Positions 9,028 through 17,205 of a stretch of 64,000 nt of DNA are shown here, piece by piece. The position numbers and the translations under genes were made by a program. The notes below the pieces were generated by a model that saw only the letters and a program-made list of their open reading frames with translations, was not told where the DNA came from and ran no database searches. Position 1 is the first letter of the stretch. Every line of letters starts with the position of its first letter. Source of the stretch: Pontibacter sp. Tf4 (lineage in GTDB: Bacteria; Bacteroidota; Bacteroidia; Cytophagales; Hymenobacteraceae); the NCBI RefSeq assembly GCF_014212495.1, contig NZ_JACKZC010000001.1, positions 558,001-622,000 on the forward strand, given 5' to 3'.

Positions 9028-9585
9028 ATGGCAAACAAACTTGAAGGAAAGAAAATAGCCGTTTTAGTAGAAGAAGGATTTGAACAGGTAGAGCTTACCA
9101 AGCCCATGCAGGCCCTGAAAGATGCCGGAGCCGAAGCCCACATCATTTCGCCGAACAAGAACAGCGAAATAAAAGCCTGGAACCACACCGACTGGGGCGA
9201 TAAGTTTAAAGTAGATAAAAAGTTAAACGAAGTAAATGCGGATAGCTATGATGGCCTGCTGCTACCGGGCGGTGTGATGAACCCCGATACGCTGCGCGCC
9301 AACAAGGATGCCGTAAGCTTTGTGGGCAAGTTTATGGAAACCGGTAAACCCGTTGCTGCCATCTGCCACGGCCCCTGGACTCTGATAGAGACCGGCAAAG
9401 TGAAAGGCAGAAAAATGACCAGCTACCATACCCTGCAAACCGACCTGAAAAATGCCGGCGCCGATTGGGTAGACGAAGAAGTGGTAGTAGACCAGGGCCT
9501 GGTTACCAGCCGCAACCCCGACGACATTCCTGCCTTTAACCGTAAAATGGTAGAAGAATTTGCCGAAGGAAAACACAACAGATAA
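9028..9585 (+). CDS. DJ-1/PfpI-family protein
   Basis: This encodes 185 residues, the full length of a single DJ-1/PfpI domain. The nucleophile elbow AAICHGPW places Cys113 and His114. VEEGFEQVE near residue 14 supplies the acidic partner, and LLLPGGVMNPD matches the family's GG loop. PfpI-type members have been described as cysteine peptidases, deglycases or glyoxalase-like enzymes; the sequence alone does not decide. The gene is transcribed away from the TonB receptor across a 247-base spacer. It ends at a shared terminator with the gene at 9650. Confidence 0.92.
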   Translation: MANKLEGKKIAVLVEEGFEQVELTKPMQALKDAGAEAHIISPNKNSEIKAWNHTDWGDKFKVDKKLNEVNADSYDGLLLPGGVMNPDTLRANKDAVSFVGKFMETGKPVAAICHGPWTLIETGKVKGRKMTSYHTLQTDLKNAGADWVDEEVVVDQGLVTSRNPDDIPAFNRKMVEEFAEGKHNR

Positions 9586-9610
9586 GCATTTCCAACTATA
9601 GACTACCAAC

Positions 9611-9646
9611 TATAAGCCGCGACAGCCATAACTGCCGCGGCTTATA
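9611..9646. terminator. Bidirectional hairpin between convergent genes
   Basis: A perfect 11-bp stem is formed by TATAAGCCGCG (9611-9621) and CGCGGCTTATA (9636-9646). It lies between the convergent PfpI gene and the membrane protein gene at 9650. The outer arms are themselves parts of TATAG-type motif sites. Confidence 0.7.
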
Positions 9647-9649
9647 GTT

Positions 9650-10192
9650 TTATGGGATCAGATTATACAGCAGCGTGGCTTTATCTTCGAGCAGCGCGGC
9701 AAGCACAATATCCAGTATCAGCAGGAAAATGCCCTGCAGCACCACGGCCTGGCCCCAGCCCTGCAACTGTTCTGTTTTCGGAGAGTAGCGTGCACGCTCC
9801 TGCAGCCAGATACCAGTCATAAAATAGGCTACATCCAGGCCAATGTTCAGGTAAAGGATCTTTTTATACCAGCTATGTTCCTGTATACTTTCGGCAAGCG
9901 TGCGGGTAGCGGGGTCAGTGGTGAGCAGAGAATACAGCGCGATGGCGGCAATAATAAGGTTAACAATGCTCCAGTAAATGTTCATCTGGAAGAAGTAACG
10001 CTTGTTGCGGGTGGCCTTCATCAGCCGGAAACTACCGACCAGGATGTTCAGCAGCGCCCATCCGCCCAGCACCATCATGCCCGTTCGTAAAATTTCGGAA
10101 TGCTGCAGGTTAAAGGTTGCCAGCGTGTTGGTTTGTGCACTCGCCACTCCCGACCAGATCATACACAACAGCAGGCAAAAGTACTTTTTCAT
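9650..10192 (-). CDS. Membrane protein with signal peptide, unknown function
   Basis: I place the start at 10192 (MKKYFCLLLCMIWSGVASAQ), because this gives a clean signal peptide; a longer frame begins at 10231. The mature protein has about four hydrophobic spans (MVLGGWALLNILVGSF, IYWSIVNLIIAAIALYSLL, ILYLNIGLDVAYFMTGIW, VLQGIFLLILDIVLAALL). No family with a known role is recognised. The gene shares a terminator with the PfpI gene. Confidence 0.75.
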   Translation of the reverse strand: MKKYFCLLLCMIWSGVASAQTNTLATFNLQHSEILRTGMMVLGGWALLNILVGSFRLMKATRNKRYFFQMNIYWSIVNLIIAAIALYSLLTTDPATRTLAESIQEHSWYKKILYLNIGLDVAYFMTGIWLQERARYSPKTEQLQGWGQAVVLQGIFLLILDIVLAALLEDKATLLYNLIP

Positions 10193-10381
10193 ACATAAAA
10201 GGTTGAATACTATAGCTACAAACGCAGGCAATAGGATTTTAGCGTGCAGGGGCGTTCTTCAGTCAAAAAGCCGGGCGGGTGAGGTGTGGCAGGTTACTTC
10301 GGGAAAGCGGGGTGTGGGAGCGGTCTGGCCGGCAGGCATACAGCATGTGCATGCCCGCCGGGAAAAGGGTGTTGTAATTTT

Positions 10382-11023
10382 CTAAAAGCCTAAGCCTACG
10401 TATAGTTGCAGTACGTTATTTTTCAGATCCTGGCCCAGTGGCAGGCCTGTGTCGCCTTCGTCCAGCAGGCCGGCAAAGCCTAAGTTATAGCGTGCACCTA
10501 CCCGCAGAAACCGGAAACGTGCTTCGGCGCCGCCCGCCAGGCCATAGTCAAAGGTGTTCAGGTCGTCCATGTTTATCTCCTTGCCATCCTGTTTGGCCGC
10601 TACCATTACACTTACCTGCGGGCCAAGGTGCAGGCTAATGTTATCCGTGATATTATAAACGGCCAGTAAAGGCACTTCCAGGTAGTCGAAGCGGTTTTCT
10701 GTTTCTGTTTCGAAACCTTTGCGCGAGTACAAACCCTCTATCTGCAGCGAGAACGCCTGGCTCAGGGCAAACTGTGCGTAAACCCCCGCATGGAAGTTCG
10801 TGTGTGTGCTGGCATCCAGGGCATCGGCATCGTCGCCGTACACGTTGGCAAAGTTTACTCCACCTTTTATCCCGAAGCCGGAGTTTACGGCATCAGCGCC
10901 GCTCAGTTCGTTGTGGTTGCGTTGGGTGACTCTTGGCCCGAGCACATCCTCGGGCTCCTGTTCCTGGGCAAAGCAGGCCAGGCTACAGCATAGCAGGATA
11001 GCCGAAAGCAGGTATTTTTTCAT
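10382..11023 (-). CDS. Outer-membrane beta-barrel (PorT-like) protein
   Basis: This encodes 213 residues with a signal peptide ending CFAQ. The opening GFGIKGGVNFANVYG and the alternating amphipathic strands (FALSQAFSLQIEGLYSRKGF, YLEVPLLAVYNITDNISLHLGPQ, ARYNLGF) are typical of the outer_membrane_beta-barrel/PorT-like family. It ends LQLYVGLGF with a terminal phenylalanine, the BAM recognition residue. The role is unknown. The 463 bases upstream are gene-free and hold the DnaA-box palindrome. Confidence 0.82.
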   Translation of the reverse strand: MKKYLLSAILLCCSLACFAQEQEPEDVLGPRVTQRNHNELSGADAVNSGFGIKGGVNFANVYGDDADALDASTHTNFHAGVYAQFALSQAFSLQIEGLYSRKGFETETENRFDYLEVPLLAVYNITDNISLHLGPQVSVMVAAKQDGKEINMDDLNTFDYGLAGGAEARFRFLRVGARYNLGFAGLLDEGDTGLPLGQDLKNNVLQLYVGLGF

Positions 11024-11287
11024 AGTTTCTGGGTTTAAAGCCGGGGCTGTTTTTTTCAGGTAGGGGCTGCCCCATAAGCTTTATACTATAAACACTATGT
11101 ATAATGTTGCAACAGTCCTGATCCATTGCCAACTATAGCTGGTTTACCCTTAACTATAAGTAACAAAGCTGCTTCCGGCTGCAGCGCCCCCGTTGACAAA
11201 ATACTTAGCATAATTTATACTTTGCAGGCTTTGAGTAGGATTATATAATACTTTTAGAAGTATTTCCACGGTAAATGCACAGCTGTT

Positions 11288-11334
11288 AGTGGATAACTCT
11301 GTTGATTCAACATAGTTATCCACATTTATACACA
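11288..11334. other. DnaA-box cluster in a 35-bp palindrome; candidate origin
   Basis: TTATCCACT (minus, 11288-11296), TTATCCACA (plus, 11316-11324) and TTATACACA (plus, 11326-11334) match the DnaA box TTATNCACA. The first two are the ends of an almost perfect 35-base palindrome at 11289-11323 (16 of 17 arm positions pair). The left flank, 11200-11265, is strongly A+T-rich. No ORF in this stretch looks real. This could be oriC or a DnaA titration or regulatory site. Confidence 0.5.
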
Positions 11335-11477
11335 TTGCAAAAACGGCATTTTCAGCTTGCTAAGCGGGCTCCGGAAAACTTATGCACCACGCTTGTTTGG
11401 GCTGCTAAACAGGTTAGCTTTTGCACTGTTGCCTTACTAAAAACAGAGTTGCTAAACCTGGCCTGGCGTATAGTTGT

Positions 11478-11485
11478 TACCTTTG
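11478..11485 (+). promoter_or_regulatory. Bacteroidota -7 promoter element at the deacetylase start
   Basis: TACCTTTG fits TAnnTTTG exactly and ends 2 bases before the ATG at 11487. Transcription would begin at or within the first codons, implying a leaderless message. No clear -33 element is visible. Confidence 0.45.
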
Positions 11486-11486
11486 C

Positions 11487-12392
11487 ATGATGCTGAAAAT
11501 TGCCTGGTCTCCGATGTTTGCACATGCCCTGCCCGAGGGGCACCGTTTCCCGATGGCGAAGTACGATTTGTTGCCTGAGCAGCTGCTTTACGAAGGCACT
11601 ATTACCGAAACCAACCTGTTTGCCCCGGCTCCCCTCCCCGAACGGTTTATAGTAGATACCCACGATGCCGGTTACTGGTGCCGCCTGCGTCAGTTGGAGC
11701 TCACCCCATCCGAGATCAGGAAAACCGGCTTTCCGCTGTCGGAGGAACTGGTAAACCGCGAAGTGGTGATTATGAACGGTACTGTGCAGGCTGCCTTGTT
11801 TGCGCTGGAGTTTGGCGTAGGCATGAACATAGCCGGCGGCACGCACCACGCCTTTACCGACCGCGGCGAAGGTTTCTGCCTGTTAAATGATATTGCCATA
11901 GCAGCCAATTACCTGCTCAACTATAAAAGTATACAAAAAGTACTGGTAGTAGACCTGGATGTGCACCAGGGAAATGGCACCGCCCAGATCTTCCAAAACG
12001 AGCCGCGCGTGTTTACCTTCAGCATGCACTGTGGCCACAATTACCCGTTCCACAAGGAACATTCAGATTTAGATATACCGTTGGCCGAGGGGACCGACGA
12101 TAAAACTTACCTGGCAGTCCTGAACAATACCCTGCCGCGCCTGCTTGACGAATTGGAGCCGGAGTTTGTGTTCTTTCAGTCGGGCGTGGATGTGCTGGCT
12201 ACCGATAAGCTGGGCAAGTTGGGCATGAGTATCGCCGGCTGCAAAGAGCGCGACCGCACGGTGCTGGAACTCTGCAAACGGCACAACCTGCCTGTTGCCA
12301 TCAGCATGGGTGGCGGCTACTCCAAACAAATCGCTCACATCGTAGAGGCTCACGCCAACACCTTCCGGCTGGCCCAGCAAATCTGGTTTTAA
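11487..12392 (+). CDS. Histone-deacetylase-family (acetoin-utilization type) protein
   Basis: This encodes 301 residues from the ATG at 11487; a longer frame from 11421 adds residues that do not look like the family. The opening LKIAWSPMFAHALPEGHRFPM is cut here at its usual start, followed by GGTHHAFTDRGEGFCLLND (active-site His pair), VLVVDLDVHQGNGTA (zinc Asp/His) and GGGYSK. Class II-like bacterial members are zinc amidohydrolases acting on small acetylated amines or lysines; the substrate is unknown. The first codon directly follows a TAnnTTTG element. Confidence 0.9.
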   Translation: MMLKIAWSPMFAHALPEGHRFPMAKYDLLPEQLLYEGTITETNLFAPAPLPERFIVDTHDAGYWCRLRQLELTPSEIRKTGFPLSEELVNREVVIMNGTVQAALFALEFGVGMNIAGGTHHAFTDRGEGFCLLNDIAIAANYLLNYKSIQKVLVVDLDVHQGNGTAQIFQNEPRVFTFSMHCGHNYPFHKEHSDLDIPLAEGTDDKTYLAVLNNTLPRLLDELEPEFVFFQSGVDVLATDKLGKLGMSIAGCKERDRTVLELCKRHNLPVAISMGGGYSKQIAHIVEAHANTFRLAQQIWF

Positions 12393-12756
12393 GTAAGAGA
12401 TCCGGTTTCAGGTTGATAATTAAAGATGAGCTTTTCGTCATGTCGAGCATTCTTGAAACGCGAGTCGAAAAGAGGCAGCTTAGCCGTGAGACATTTTATT
12501 TTACCCATAGTTGTCGCTATTGTCAAGTCGAGCGTAGCCGAGACATCTTATGTGTCCTATAGTAACTATTGTCATTTCGAACAAAGTGAGAAATCTATCT
12601 CGGCTTATAGTTCGATAATCCATAGTTCTATAGTTGCCTTTGCCTACTATTCGACACAAGCCATAGTTACATAGCCACTCTTCATCCTGGGAGCTCTAAG
12701 AGCCTACTGTTCTATAGTTTCGTTGGCTCCCTCCCGGGCCGGGAGGCCCCGTCTTC

Positions 12757-12837
12757 GGGCATCGCGCGGTGCCAGCTTCCTGCGCTCCTAACGTCGCGCT
12801 GCCTATCGGCATCGGAACCTGCCAAGGCGCTCAACCC
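12757..12837 (+). ncRNA. Structured core of repeat copy A
   Basis: The proposed fold is: GGG 12757-12759 with CCC 12835-12837; internal loop CATC/TCAA; GCGC 12764-12767 with GCGC 12827-12830; an 11-bp arm 12770-12780 with 12814-12824 (mismatches at two positions); and hairpin TGCC-TATC-GGCA at 12800-12811. The arm covaries with copies B and C. Whether it acts as RNA or as a DNA hairpin is unknown, and the strand is arbitrary. Confidence 0.4.
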
Positions 12838-12933
12838 AAAGACTGATATCAATTCGATAGCTGCTGCTTTGGCTATAGTTTCTTTCTTCATTCTTGGTTA
12901 GAGCAGATCGGTTTTTCTCGTGGCTGTATTTCT

Positions 12934-12955
12934 GGAGGGACAGGTAAACCTGTCC
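12934..12955 (+). repeat. REP-like hairpin with GGAG head
   Basis: GGAG is followed by GGACAGGT-AA-ACCTGTCC, a perfect 8-bp stem. The same stem letters make up the two REPs at the RAYT gene (52645, 53005). It sits inside composite repeat copy A. Confidence 0.55.
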
Positions 12956-13214
12956 TGTTCGTGGTCTTTAACTATAGAACTATAGCTGGCAACTATAGCA
13001 ACATTCCAATCCTGAAAATCTTTGAATCCTGAAAATCCTGATTCAGACAAGCTCCTTCCCCTGTTTTTAGAGGAAGGCTGGGAAGTGGTAAAACTATAGC
13101 AGCTATAACCAAAATTATATAAGTACTAACAAGCAGCAATCCGGCAGTTAAATCCCTGTTATTCCCGATGCAGCCAATCTTGTTAAATAAGGTAAGCCCT
13201 TTGAATCACTGGTC

Positions 13215-13469
13215 TCAATGCCGCTTGCCAAGTTTATCATCCTCATCTACTGTTTTCTGGCCAGGGATGATCAGGCGGAGAACCAGGTACACGACTGGGG
13301 CGAGCGCTAAAATCAGCAGTAGCATTAAGATCACTTTCAGGGCTTTGACAAACACGGAGATAAGGACAGCCGAGATGACGATGGAAATGGTGATAGTACC
13401 CAGAAGTTTATAGTTTGGCGGCTCATGTTGGTTAGGGTTGTTAGGTAGGTTATACTTGGTTCGGTTGGT
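13215..13469 (-). CDS. Start-less open frame after the methyltransferase stop
   Basis: Immediately after the methyltransferase TAA (13470-13472), the same frame stays open for 84 codons. It reads a Pro/Asn-rich linker, then two strongly hydrophobic stretches (LGTITISIVISAVLISVFV and VILMLLLILALAPVVYLVL), then a charged tail ending GKRH. No ATG, GTG or TTG precedes the first helix. It could be a readthrough extension giving the enzyme a membrane anchor, a gene with an unusual start, or a decayed gene. The hydrophobic pattern argues against chance. Confidence 0.35.
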   Translation of the reverse strand, partial: TNRTKYNLPNNPNQHEPPNYKLLGTITISIVISAVLISVFVKALKVILMLLLILALAPVVYLVLRLIIPGQKTVDEDDKLGKRH

Positions 13470-14171
13470 TTAGGATGTATACAGCACCAGCTGCCACCGG
13501 AAAGCCCACATCCAGCGCAAACTATAGTTGGTAATATTAGCCTGCTGCAGCAATTTCTGTAACTCATCTCTTTTAAAGGCCCGCCACACCGAGAGCGGCG
13601 CATCGTGCTGCACCAGCCGCGAGCCGGAAAACAGTTTGGTGATGTACTTAATAGAATAATATGCAAACCAGTGCCGGTGCAGGTCGTTGATGACGACGGC
13701 TATAGTTGCCTGCCTGTATAGTTGCCGGAAAAGCTTTACCAATTGTGCATCGGTGAAGTGGTGGCAAAACAGGCTGCACACAATGATGTCGTAAGTTTGT
13801 GTTGTAAACTCTGGGGAGAAAACGTCGTGCTGGGCTATGGTGATGTTACTATAGTTACGGCAGTGCTGGCGGGCATAGTTTACCATAAAATCATTGGCGT
13901 CAACGCCGGTTAACTGCACATTTACATTTTTGCGCTTTGCCCATCGTGCTATTGTTTTCAGGGTGTCGCCGCCACCACAGCCAATGTCGGCTATCGTTAT
14001 AAGCTGGCCGCTATAGTTGGCGGTTAGTTTTTCCAGCGCATCTAACACTACTTTGTGGCCGCCCAGCCGGTTGTTAATGATCTCCAGCTCGCGCAGGTTC
14101 TGCTCCAGCTCGTCGCCGGCCAGGGTCAGATCATCCATCAACTCAGGTTGGTTACTCCGCAGCGCCAGCAT
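13470..14171 (-). CDS. Class I SAM-dependent methyltransferase of the PKS cassette
   Basis: This encodes 233 residues. Residues 61-69 read ADIGCGGGD, the SAM-binding motif I; LTGVDANDFMV is motif II, and YDIIVCSLFCHHF is the motif-IV region. It overlaps the end of the type III PKS gene by 20 bases, so translation is coupled and the polyketide product is the likely substrate. In Streptomyces srsB, a methyltransferase next to a type III PKS O-methylates alkylresorcinol; the same role here is inference. After its stop the frame continues with two hydrophobic stretches (see 13215-13469). Confidence 0.85.
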   Translation of the reverse strand: MLALRSNQPELMDDLTLAGDELEQNLRELEIINNRLGGHKVVLDALEKLTANYSGQLITIADIGCGGGDTLKTIARWAKRKNVNVQLTGVDANDFMVNYARQHCRNYSNITIAQHDVFSPEFTTQTYDIIVCSLFCHHFTDAQLVKLFRQLYRQATIAVVINDLHRHWFAYYSIKYITKLFSGSRLVQHDAPLSVWRAFKRDELQKLLQQANITNYSLRWMWAFRWQLVLYTS

Positions 14172-15273
14172 AGTGCACTTTTAATAACATGGATTCCAGG
14201 GTAAGGCCAGGGCCAAAAGCAAAGCTCAGTACGGGCTCGTTCTTATCTGTTGAGGTCAGGTTCTCCATCAGCGCCTTCAGCACAAACAGCACCGTTGCCG
14301 ACGACATATTGCCAAACTCGCGGAGCACCTGGTAGGCAAAGCGGTTGTCGTTGCGGGTCATGCCCAGTTCCTGCTCTATTACTTCCAGTATGCGGCGGCC
14401 GCCTGGGTGTATGGCGTATAATTTTATTTCAGACAGATTGGTTTTCAGGCCTTGCAGCAAGCGGTCGGTGAGTTGTTTTATACCGGATTTAATAAGATCG
14501 GGCACATAAGAAGAAAGCGTCATTTCAAAACCTGTATCGCCGATGTGCCAGGCCATGTCGCGTTTGCCGGCCGGGGCCAGGTCGCAGTGGAAAGATTGTA
14601 GTTCCAGGCTCATTTCTTTGCATGGGCGACCCTGCATCAGTACGGCCGCAGCGCCATCGCCAAACAAGGCATTCGATACCAGGTGGTCTTCTTCAGGGTT
14701 GTTCTGGAAATGAATGGTACAGATCTCGGTGCAAACCAGCAGCACATTGGCAGTAGCATCAGCTTTACAGATCGCATCAGCAAGTTTTATAGCATTAAAA
14801 GCGGCATAACAACCCATAAAATTCACGGCCGTGCGCTGCACTGTGGGCGAAAGCTGCAAACGCTCCACCAGTTCAATATCCAGGCCCGGTGCATACATGC
14901 CGGTGCAACTCACGGTGATCAGGTGGGTGATATCGGTTAAAGCTATAGTTGGTGTCTGTTCCAGGCAACGGCGCACCGCCTGCTCCGACAGGTCTACGGC
15001 GTGGCGCTTGTACACATCCATGCGCTGCTGCACGGTCGGGAAAGGCTCTAACGTGGGGGTGTTGGGGTAAAAGGTGAACTCGCCGTTCTGGCGTGTATAA
15101 TCCTGCAACACACTATAGCGCTGCCCGATGCCCGACACACGGTAAAGTGCTTTTAGTTTGCGGGTATTCTGCTCATCGAACTGCAAAGCGCTGGCCATAA
15201 ACTCTGCTACCTGCATCTGTGGTATTTTGTGTGGCGGGTTGGCTGTGCCTATCGAGCAGAGGTAGCTTTTCAT
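14152..15273 (-). CDS. Type III polyketide synthase (chalcone/stilbene-synthase family)
   Basis: This encodes 373 residues, full length for the family. The catalytic triad is visible: Cys155 (NFMGCYAAF), His289 (YAIHPGGRR) and Asn322 (FGNMSSATV). The C-terminal FAFGPGLTLE is the GFGPG loop. Such enzymes extend an acyl-CoA starter with malonyl-CoA and cyclise it to resorcinols or pyrones. Bacterial members acting with a methyltransferase and a flavoprotein usually use long fatty-acyl starters. Both partners are here on the same strand (13470 and 15449), so a lipid-like phenolic or pyrone product is likely. Confidence 0.93.
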   Translation of the reverse strand: MKSYLCSIGTANPPHKIPQMQVAEFMASALQFDEQNTRKLKALYRVSGIGQRYSVLQDYTRQNGEFTFYPNTPTLEPFPTVQQRMDVYKRHAVDLSEQAVRRCLEQTPTIALTDITHLITVSCTGMYAPGLDIELVERLQLSPTVQRTAVNFMGCYAAFNAIKLADAICKADATANVLLVCTEICTIHFQNNPEEDHLVSNALFGDGAAAVLMQGRPCKEMSLELQSFHCDLAPAGKRDMAWHIGDTGFEMTLSSYVPDLIKSGIKQLTDRLLQGLKTNLSEIKLYAIHPGGRRILEVIEQELGMTRNDNRFAYQVLREFGNMSSATVLFVLKALMENLTSTDKNEPVLSFAFGPGLTLESMLLKVHYAGAAE

Positions 15274-15448
15274 GTAGAACTGCGTTAGCGTGTCTGGTAT
15301 TTCGTGTGTCGTGTTTTGTCGGGCTGCTTCAAACCAATAACCGTGGCTTGTGTACTCCGAAATACTAAAAACGAAACACGAAAAACGAAGTACGTCATCT
15401 GCTTACGCATACGGTAACTATATAGATATGGCAGGCCGAAACTATAGT

Positions 15449-16582
15449 TCAGAAAGGCTGGCCATGGGTCTGGCGCATCAGCAACTGCACTGCAAAGGGC
15501 AGGTGTTTCAGGGTTTTTATAGTTACTTCGGAGAGGACGGGGTGCCCGAACAAGTGCTGCACTGTACGGCCCAGTTGCAGGCGGTTGGCAAACTGTTTTT
15601 TCCAGGCACGGCTATAGTTGTCTTCCAATTGCTGTCGGTTTTGTCCGTTCTTAAAGTACAGAGCGGTATGTTCGGCTGACAGCTTACCGGCGTGTATGGC
15701 CATAGCCATGCCGTTGCCGCACAAAGGCGCTATCATGCCGGCAGCATCGCCACACATCAGCAGGTGGTTCTCTACGCAGGTTTTAGATGCAAATGATATT
15801 TCGTTGATGACCTCGGGTTGCGCATACAGAAATTCGGCTTCTTTAAAAATGCGGCGCAGATGCGGGTTCTGGTGTAGGATAGCCTGCTCCATGGCGGGTA
15901 TAGTGCCGTGGCGTTTCAGGTTCTGGCGGGTGGTCAGGTAGCAGAAGCAGTAGGTGTCGCCCTCCACAGCCGAGATACCGGCATAGCCATCTTTAAAATT
16001 ATGCAGCGCAATCAGGTCTTTGGGTTGGCTATAGTTAACATGGTATTTCACGCCAATGTAAGGGGAGCGCTGCGCGAAAAAAGTGCGGTTCAGTTGGCGG
16101 TCGAGGTTGGTGCGTTTACCGTAGGCGCCTAAAACTATAGTTGCCTGTAGTTGCTCTCCGTTGCTGAGTTGTAGTTTAAAGCTATCCTGTTCAAATCCAA
16201 CTTGCTGTACAGTTGTGTTTAAGGCAAACGTAACGCCCCGCGCCATGGCCAGTTGGTACAGGTAATTATCTAAGGTATAGCGACTGATGCCAAAACCGCC
16301 CAGGTCCAGGCTCGATTCCAGACTATAGCCCGACGGTGCCGACAACATAAACCGGTTGATTCGCGCAGGTTGAAGTTCCTCTATCTGCACGCCCAGGCCC
16401 TGCAGGTAAGGCAGCACCTCGTTGGACACATACTCGCCACACACCCGGTGGAAAGGATACGCTTTTTTTTCGATGACAAGCACCTGTATGCCCTGTGCGG
16501 CCAGCGCGATAGCTGCCGTGAGGCCTGCCAGGCCGCCGCCAACTATAATTACAGGCCACTCGGGTGTATTTGTTTTATGCAA
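15449..16582 (-). CDS. FAD-dependent oxidoreductase, geranylgeranyl-reductase/hydroxylase type
   Basis: This encodes 377 residues. It opens with a Rossmann FAD-binding motif, VIIVGGGLAGLTAA (residues 11-24), then VIEKKAYPFHRVCGEYVS, a geranylgeranyl-reductase-family signature. The second FAD motif is CGDAAGMIAPLCGNGMAMAI. It is 175 bases upstream of the type III PKS in the same direction. In srs-type clusters a flavoprotein hydroxylates the methylated alkylresorcinol; reduction of a prenyl or polyketide double bond is the alternative. It diverges from the T9SS gene at 16721. Confidence 0.88.
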   Translation of the reverse strand: MHKTNTPEWPVIIVGGGLAGLTAAIALAAQGIQVLVIEKKAYPFHRVCGEYVSNEVLPYLQGLGVQIEELQPARINRFMLSAPSGYSLESSLDLGGFGISRYTLDNYLYQLAMARGVTFALNTTVQQVGFEQDSFKLQLSNGEQLQATIVLGAYGKRTNLDRQLNRTFFAQRSPYIGVKYHVNYSQPKDLIALHNFKDGYAGISAVEGDTYCFCYLTTRQNLKRHGTIPAMEQAILHQNPHLRRIFKEAEFLYAQPEVINEISFASKTCVENHLLMCGDAAGMIAPLCGNGMAMAIHAGKLSAEHTALYFKNGQNRQQLEDNYSRAWKKQFANRLQLGRTVQHLFGHPVLSEVTIKTLKHLPFAVQLLMRQTHGQPF

Positions 16583-16720
16583 AATGTCTGGTGCTAAAAT
16601 TTGGTGAACGGCCCTGTTTTAAAGGGTATAATGCAATAACTATTTAAAAGCTTGCTCGTTTTAATAAATGGAACGACTTTTGTATTTCTACAACGTAGAA
16701 TACTTATTTAACTACTTTAT

Positions 16721-17095
16721 ATGAAGCAATTTATACTTACGACTATACTTTCACTTTCGATGCTGGCAGCGCAGGCGCAGGAACAACAGGCAGGGCAGCA
16801 GGCAGAGAAAGAGAAAACGCTTACGGTACAACAGGACGATAGAGATTTTACTATATACCCGAACCCAAGCAATGGGGTTTTCACGGTTTCGCTTGCCAAT
16901 TCCAACGCCAGACATGCCGAACTGCGCATCATGAACGTGATCGGTAACGAAATTTACCACGAAGTAATTACGCGTGAAGGCGGGCAGTTGGCAGCAACTA
17001 TAGACCTCAGCCGTTACTCCAAGGCAAAAGGATTGTATTATGTAAAACTCGAAACGGATAATTTTAGTGTGGTGCGGCGTGTAATTGTGCGCTGA
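16721..17095 (+). CDS. Small secreted protein with T9SS type A sorting domain
   Basis: This encodes 124 residues: a signal peptide ending AAQAQ, a short Gln/Glu-rich linker, and from about residue 45 a type A sorting domain (YPNPSNGVFTVSL, LRIMNVIGNEIY, LYYVKLET, VVRRVIVR). Such tails direct proteins through the type IX system, are removed on export and replaced by a surface anchor. Here there is practically no cargo domain, so the mature part would be only the linker; it may be a relic of a larger protein or a tail-only gene. A strong terminator follows. Confidence 0.85.
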   Translation: MKQFILTTILSLSMLAAQAQEQQAGQQAEKEKTLTVQQDDRDFTIYPNPSNGVFTVSLANSNARHAELRIMNVIGNEIYHEVITREGGQLAATIDLSRYSKAKGLYYVKLETDNFSVVRRVIVR

Positions 17096-17116
17096 TCAAT
17101 TTCAGATAATACTGCA

Positions 17117-17152
17117 AAGCGGCAGCTCCGAAGAAGAGCTGCCGCTTTTTTT
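17117..17152 (+). terminator. Terminator of the T9SS-tail gene
   Basis: A 10-bp stem (GCGGCAGCTC 17119-17128, GAGCTGCCGC 17136-17145) is followed by T7, 24 bases after the stop. Confidence 0.85.
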
Positions 17153-17205
17153 ATGTAGTGCGGGCGCTGTACCTTTACACCGTTTAACCAAACTGCTTTA
17201 CCTTA

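Larger units (their letters stand above)
12437..13101. repeat. Composite intergenic repeat, copy A
   Basis: This fills most of a 1.08-kb gene-free stretch. It shares a fixed order of modules with copies B and C: GTCATGTCGAGC...GAGACATCTTATG, a CCTGGGAGCTCTA hairpin (12685), the GGGCCGGGAGGCCCCG box (about 12736-12751), a structured core (12757-12837), GCTCAACCCAAAGACTGATA (12829-12848), an AGATC...TTCTCG box, a cluster of three AACTATAG sites (about 12969-13000), AATCCTGAAAATC units, and a CCTTCC...GGAAGG hairpin. Short ORFs inside differ between copies in frame and length, so coding is unlikely. Confidence 0.85.

Noticed and set aside
11150..11335. 61-codon minus-strand frame over the DnaA-box region
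   Set aside because: No family resemblance and unusual composition; it is crossed by the 35-base palindrome and the boxes, which explain the sequence better.
12426..12674. 82-codon frame in repeat copy A
   Set aside because: The other two copies have no corresponding frame; changes between copies do not favour synonymous sites.
16721..17095. Truncation of the small T9SS gene by frameshift
   Set aside because: The signal peptide and sorting domain are in one intact frame with its own terminator, so it is a complete small gene.
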